A DNA stretch of 11,966 nucleotides from Entamoeba histolytica HM-1:IMSS (taxonomy: Eukaryota > Evosea > Mastigamoebida > Endamoebidae): positions 1-11,966 of the forward strand of contig NW_001915247.1 of the NCBI RefSeq assembly GCF_000208925.1, written 5' to 3'. The position numbers and the translations under genes are program-made. Below are positions 7,949 to 11,966 of the stretch, piece after piece. The notes below the pieces were generated by a model. The model saw nothing but the letters and a program-made list of their open reading frames with translations, made no database searches and had not been told where the DNA came from. The stretch's first letter is position 1. Each line of letters opens with the position of its first letter.

Positions 7949-10432
7949 GAAGTTTAAGAATAAATACACTAACAAAAAATGTTTAAAAATATATAATCTT
8001 TTTGACTCTTAGTTTCTCTTTTCTCTTCATTTTTCCTATTTTTATCTATTACTTCCTTAGATTCTTTCAAAGTTTTTTTAAATCTTTTTTCGTTTCATTA
8101 TTCGTTTCTAAAAAATAGAATCAAAATACGTTTTAATCTCACTTTATATTTTAAAAATATATACTTGTCGCTATATTTAATGATTTATACCTTATTTATT
8201 TTCTTGTTTTGAGTCAAATTAAGATTATTCCTTGTTATAAATTTATTTATGAGTTAGATAATATTTTTCTTTGATTTCAAAATATAATAATAGATTTGTA
8301 AACAATCATTCATTATTTAAATATTTTAGAATAACGAAGTATCAAAAATAATAATATAAAATATGAATATATAACAAATAGTATTAAACTAAAAGAGAGT
8401 GTCAATCGAATAAATTGAAGTAAAACACTATTCAAAATAAATACAAAGAAAATCAAATGAAAAAATAACAGATAAATATAGTATGAATGCTAATTATAAA
8501 TAAAATGATAATATTATATAAAATTAACATGAAGTATTAATTATTTTTTTCATATTATAAAATATTATTATAACTAAATAATTGATGAAACAACAGTATA
8601 AAAATAATTTATACAAAAATATAAAACTAGTAAAACAAAAATAATACAGTTCAAGAATAAACCACTGTTTATTAATTAATATTCATTATTTATTATGTTT
8701 TAATTTTATTTAAACTCTCATTTTCAGTTTATTTAAATACCTTAGTAACAAAAACACATCTCCTTTATTTCAACACGTTTATTTGCAACTATTTAACTTT
8801 TATATTTACTTCTTTATATTATACAAATTCAATTATTGCCATATCAAACTTGAAAAGATGTAGTTTGTTAGAAGATTTAACAAACAAAGACATGCGTTTA
8901 TCGAAATTGATAATCATTCTTTTATCATTCATGACAAATTATAAAATCCAGATAAAATATAAATTAAAAAAAAACACAACTGAATTACATTTGATAATTT
9001 CAGTTCAAATAAAAGTTACGAATTGTGTTGCACTGAAGTGATAAATAGAAATGATAAAATAATGAATAAAATAAACATCAATCATTTGAAATATAGTAAT
9101 AAAATGAATAAAAATAGAAAAAATTATTTTATCTTCATATTTGATTCATTTTAAATACCATAACACAGTAAAATTGACAAAGAAAAAGAATAATTTAGAT
9201 ACAAAAATTGATAAATTTATATTAAAAGGGAAATGAATAAGAATAGTAAAAATAGAATAATTAAATAAGAAGATACAGAAAAATAATGAAAGAATACAGT
9301 AATATGAATAAGATGATAGATGTAAACCAAGAAAAGTTCAAATAAAAATAGATTTAATTGAAATAATGAAAGATAAAAGAAAGAATAAACAAAATAAAGA
9401 AGAAAACTGAAAAAGAATAAATAAGAAGAAGAAAACACAAACAAACAGAAGAATAAACATAAAAAGACATTATAATAAAAGAATAACCAATTGAATAAGT
9501 ATTAACAAAAGAAAATTAAAAATAAAAACAATAATATATATTAATTAAGATAAAATAATTAGATTAATAGATATTGTAAAAATATACTTTTCTTATTAAT
9601 TATTCAGTAATTGTTTTATTATATTTATTGTTCAATTCTTATTAATATCTTATCAATAAATATTCTATGATATTTTTATATTTCTATATTTCTATCAATT
9701 CACTTAACCATCTTATTCTTAATTTATTATCTTTTCAATTATTTGCTATATATTATATATTCTTTCATTTTTATATTTCATTGCTTTATTTATCATTAAT
9801 TTGTCCTATAAAATAATCATAACGAATAGGTTGAATAACAAAATTTTTCTATTTTTCTTTTTTTCAAATATATTTAGTACTTTCAATTCACTTCTTTTTA
9901 TTGATTTATTTGTCATTTAATCATTCAAATAAGTAAAATGTTTTATCAGTTATTTGGAATAATTGCATTAAATGATATAACTATATAATTATTGTTTTTA
10001 TATTTTTGGTACAATTTCTTCATTACCTCTTTGATTTAATTAACTAATAACATTGTTAAAGTAAACAGAAAAACAGAGTATTGTGTTTGAAGTACTTGTG
10101 AGAAAGAATTATAATCACAAAATAACAACAATACATAACTGTTTCAATAATTCTGAGTTATGTGAATATTTATAAATTATTACAAATCATAAAATAGAAG
10201 TGATAAATACTTCCTTATTTTTTAAACAATCTCAATATCAGAAAGTGAAAATAAAAATCCAACAAATAGAAACGAATCAATAAAGCAACACATTTTTAAA
10301 GAAATTATTTAAAAACTTCAAATTGTTTTTTTCTTATGAAAGGAAATATTAAAAAAAAAATAAAAAAATTCAATAAAAATACAAAAAACATCGAATTAAA
10401 ACTTCAACAATAAACGAAAACAAATACACCAT

Positions 10433-10455
10433 TATTTAAACTGATTAAACAGAAC
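10433..10455 (+). promoter_or_regulatory. Core promoter of the iron-sulfur flavoprotein gene
   Basis: A perfect TATTTAAA lies at 10433-10440, 36-43 bases before the start codon, followed by GAAC at 10452-10455, 21-24 bases before it. Both are described elements of the three-part Entamoeba core promoter (TATA-like, GAAC, initiator). The initiator is not clear; AATCATTAAAAA just before the ATG is a possible site. The leader would be roughly 5-15 bases. Confidence 0.65.
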
Positions 10456-10475
10456 AAAATAATCATTAAAAACAA

Positions 10476-11054
10476 ATGTCTTTAAAAGTTCTTACACTTC
10501 TTGCATCAGCAATTGAAAAAGGAAATACAGGAATTATGTTAGAAAACTTCTTGAAAGGATTAACATCAAAGAAACAAATAGAAAATCATATTGTTAATGT
10601 TTGTAAAGAACAATTAAATGGATGTGCTGGATGTCTTGCATGTAAAAATCATAAAGAAGTGTATTGTTCACAAAATGATAGATGCAGTGAATTAATGAAA
10701 GAATTTATTGAAGCTGATTTAGTAATATTTGCCTTTCCTATTTATTGGTATGCAATGCCAGGTCAATTAAAAGTATTTATTGATAGAACTGTTATGATGA
10801 TGGATTGGAACACATTTTCAGCTAAACAAGAAGTTCTTGACAAAGGAAAAAAGACAATTGTTGCTTTAACAACATGTGGTTCTGCTGGTTATGATCGAGG
10901 AGTTTTTGAAATTAAAGAAATTGCAAGTTTATTTGGATATTCTTTTAATGAAATGCATTTAACTGGTGGTTCTGATAATACTTCAATTGCAAAGAATAGT
11001 AATAAAATGAAACAAGCATATGCTTTTGGAGAAAAAATTGCACAAAAAATTTAA
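10476..11054 (+). CDS. Iron-sulfur flavoprotein, NADPH-dependent FMN reductase family
   Basis: This 192-residue protein has a flavodoxin-like fold signature. Residues 11-22 (SAIEKGNTGIML) match the FMN phosphate loop of the family. C50-X2-C53-X2-C56-X7-C64 fits the compact cysteine motif that binds a 4Fe-4S cluster in iron-sulfur flavoproteins; C43 and C70 are extra. Residues 80-104 (ADLVIFAFPIYWYAMPG, then LK and DR) and T132-G138 (TTCGSAG) are the usual later flavin-site segments. It probably passes electrons from ferredoxin or NAD(P)H to oxygen species, quinones or nitro compounds in the cytosol, since no targeting or membrane segment is seen. Family members are mostly bacterial and archaeal, and Entamoeba copies are thought to be laterally acquired. 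An in-frame TAA at 10467-10469 fixes the start. The donor and substrate cannot be read from sequence. Confidence 0.92.
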   Translation: MSLKVLTLLASAIEKGNTGIMLENFLKGLTSKKQIENHIVNVCKEQLNGCAGCLACKNHKEVYCSQNDRCSELMKEFIEADLVIFAFPIYWYAMPGQLKVFIDRTVMMMDWNTFSAKQEVLDKGKKTIVALTTCGSAGYDRGVFEIKEIASLFGYSFNEMHLTGGSDNTSIAKNSNKMKQAYAFGEKIAQKI

Positions 11055-11072
11055 TTCTTTTTTTCTTTTTTG
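11052..11072 (+). terminator. Probable polyadenylation signal of the flavoprotein gene
   Basis: TAATT overlaps the stop codon (11052-11056) and is followed at once by a T-rich run with a few C. This matches the described Entamoeba 3' end signal, UA(A/U)UU near the stop plus a downstream U-tract, and implies a very short 3' UTR. Confidence 0.5.
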
Positions 11073-11172
11073 TTAATGTTATGAAGTTATTTTGAAATAT
11101 TAAAAAGAAAGAACAAATTATTTGATTTAATTTGTTAATTTTAATTCCTTTTTTATTTTATTCTCAATTTAA

Positions 11173-11187
11173 ATGTTGCATTTATGA
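11173..11187 (+). other. Four-codon upstream reading frame overlapping the next gene's start
   Basis: ATG TTG CAT TTA TGA lies just before the 159-residue gene, and its stop overlaps the gene's ATG as ATGA. It matters only if transcription starts upstream of 11173. Entamoeba leaders are often 5-20 bases, so it may not be in the mRNA. Confidence 0.35.
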
Positions 11188-11663
11188 GAAATGATGATGA
11201 TTTAAATTCCTTAAATCAGTATTATCTAAATGAATTAAAAAATATTAGAAATCAAATTACTCAATACTTCAGAGTTATTGTTAAAAAGTATATTAGTAGC
11301 AAGGCTGAAGAAATGGAAGGATTTCATAATGCAAAACCATTACCAGTTCCTCCCAAACCATCAGGATTAAGTAAAACAGATCCTCGAAAAAAGCCATTAC
11401 CACCATCACCAGGTAATAAAAAGAATATTGTTCCAATTAAAATTAATGATGTTATTGATCAGTTAGAAAGAAATGTCAATTTCTATATTATCAAATATTT
11501 TAATAATCAATATAAAGAAGAAATTATGAAAGATGAAGAAAACGTTCTCAATTCAATAGAAAGAGACTTTTCTGCAAATTTAACAGAAGAAAATTATAAA
11601 ACAAAAATTAGTTCAGATATTTCATTTATTAGAGAGGAAGTAGTTAAATTATTAATGGATTAA
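11184..11663 (+). CDS. Small proline-rich linker protein, possible SH3 ligand
   Basis: No family recognised. The 159 residues have three parts. Residues 1-48 are charged and predicted helical. Residues 49-83 are proline-rich and basic, with KPLPVPP at 51-57 and RKKPLPP at 68-74. Residues 84-159 are helical, with many Asn, Glu and Lys and aromatic residues (VNFYIIKYF). Both proline motifs fit the class I SH3 ligand pattern [RK]-x-x-P-x-x-P. Entamoeba has SH3-bearing cytoskeletal proteins, such as a type I myosin, so an adaptor role at the actin cortex is possible but inferred. No signal peptide or membrane helix is present. An in-frame TAA at 11142-11144 leaves this ATG as the first available start. 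Codon use matches its neighbours and the gap to the preceding gene is 129 bases. Confidence 0.8.
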   Translation: MRNDDDLNSLNQYYLNELKNIRNQITQYFRVIVKKYISSKAEEMEGFHNAKPLPVPPKPSGLSKTDPRKKPLPPSPGNKKNIVPIKINDVIDQLERNVNFYIIKYFNNQYKEEIMKDEENVLNSIERDFSANLTEENYKTKISSDISFIREEVVKLLMD

Positions 11664-11671
11664 AAGTCATT

Positions 11672-11715
11672 TAATTGTCTTTTTCTTTATTCTTTCATTT
11701 ATTTTTTATTGTTTT
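11672..11715 (+). terminator. Probable polyadenylation signal of the proline-rich gene
   Basis: TAATT at 11672-11676, nine bases after the stop codon, is followed by a T-rich tract to about 11715. This is the same arrangement as in the preceding gene and fits the short 3' UTRs of Entamoeba. Confidence 0.45.
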
Positions 11716-11768
11716 GTTAATAACAAAAAAAAATTAAAAGAAAATTAATAATTATTACTATTAAATTA

Positions 11769-11780
11769 GAACTATAAAAC
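11769..11780 (+). promoter_or_regulatory. Possible GAAC and TATA-like elements of the right-edge gene
   Basis: GAAC (11769-11772) is directly followed by TATAAAA, about 18-29 bases before the start codon at 11798. The words match Entamoeba promoter elements, but their order (GAAC first) and closeness to the ATG are not ideal. Confidence 0.35.
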
Positions 11781-11797
11781 ACCATTATTATCTGTTT

Positions 11798-11966
11798 ATG
11801 TTATATTTTACCTCTATTAATTGTTGGCTTGTTATTCAAGATAAAAAATATCCTGTATGGGTTGTTCTTCTTTTTGAAAGTAGTTCAGTTCTGAAGAAAA
11901 TTAGAATTATATTAAACACAAATACTAAAGAACCTGACTTATTGGTTTCTGGAAATGAAATTGCTG
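11798..11966 (+). CDS. Unrecognised protein, N-terminal 56 residues only
   Basis: An open frame begins with ATG at 11798 and reaches the right edge without a stop. An in-frame TAA at 11762-11764 with no other ATG in between supports this start. The 56 visible residues begin MLYFTSINCWLVIQDKKYPV and include a hydrophobic patch (VWVVLLF) followed by a basic and then a polar stretch (LKKIRIILNTNTKEPD). The alternating hydrophobic pattern suggests beta-strands of a soluble domain rather than a signal peptide, because charged residues interrupt the hydrophobic segments. It lies 134 bases after the previous gene, on the same strand, with its own possible promoter. Too little is present to assign a function. 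Confidence 0.65.
   Translation, partial: MLYFTSINCWLVIQDKKYPVWVVLLFESSSVLKKIRIILNTNTKEPDLLVSGNEIA

Larger units (their letters stand above)
7904..10475. other. 2.57-kb AT-rich gene-free spacer between divergent genes
   Basis: No credible gene, tRNA, rRNA or transposon was seen. In order it holds: a plus-strand pyrimidine tract at about 7993-8110; mixed AT sequence to about 8640; a T-leaning stretch to about 8830; mixed AT sequence to about 9040; a strongly A/purine-rich stretch at about 9040-9560 with degenerate GAATAA words; a T/pyrimidine-rich stretch at about 9575-10030; and an A-rich stretch to the next promoter, including an A10-T-A7 run at 10351-10368. Short open frames at 8850-9041 (plus) and 9217-9444 (minus) are low-complexity and look like chance. 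It must contain both divergent promoters. Confidence 0.75.

Noticed and set aside
8850..9041. Plus-strand frame of 63 codons in the spacer
   Set aside because: No recognisable motif, no clear core promoter at the right distance, and the composition equals the surrounding AT-rich DNA. It could be a small gene only if transcripts are shown.
9217..9444. Minus-strand frame of 75 codons, very hydrophobic
   Set aside because: The peptide is almost only Phe, Leu, Ile, Ser and Tyr because the plus strand is purine-rich low-complexity DNA. It is not a convincing membrane protein.
7904..10475. LINE/SINE remnant, tRNA array or CRISPR-like repeat in the spacer
   Set aside because: No reverse-transcriptase-like frame, no GC-richer tRNA-like block and no regularly spaced long repeat was visible, only degenerate AT words.
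10476..11963. Right-hand genes as a bacterial operon or contamination
   Set aside because: Each gap has a TAATT plus T-run and possible eukaryotic promoter words, there are no ribosome binding sites, and composition matches the giant eukaryotic-type surface gene.

Overview
The window looks like nuclear DNA of an amoeba of the genus Entamoeba (E. histolytica/dispar-like). It is very AT-rich, has intronless genes with short leaders, uses mostly A/T-ending codons, and carries TATTTAAA-like and GAAC promoter words. It also contains an iron-sulfur flavoprotein of a type known from these anaerobic protists. The species is inferred from style and content, not from a database match.

Positions 1-7903 (minus strand) are one enormous open reading frame that leaves the window on the left just before its stop. 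It encodes at least 2634 residues: a signal peptide, about 2550 extracellular residues rich in Ser/Thr/Asn and Ile/Val, a single membrane helix and a short acidic tail. The ectodomain alternates short beta-strand-like repeats with small cysteine clusters containing Cys-X-Cys. I read it as a very large type I surface protein, possibly a beta-solenoid. I do not recognise a named family.

Positions 7904-10475 are 2.57 kb without a credible gene, long for this kind of genome. They separate the giant gene from a divergently transcribed neighbour and fall into blocks that are purine-rich or pyrimidine-rich on the plus strand.

Positions 10476-11966 carry three closely spaced plus-strand genes. The first is a 192-residue iron-sulfur flavoprotein (FMN plus a four-cysteine cluster motif), probably a cytosolic oxidoreductase. 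The second is a 159-residue protein with a proline-rich linker carrying two class-I-like SH3-ligand motifs between helical segments. The third is the start of an unrecognised gene cut by the right edge. The gaps of 129 and 134 bases contain Entamoeba-like polyadenylation signals (TAATT plus a T-run) and probable promoters, so these genes look individually transcribed. Nothing in the sequence links the surface protein functionally to the right-hand genes.
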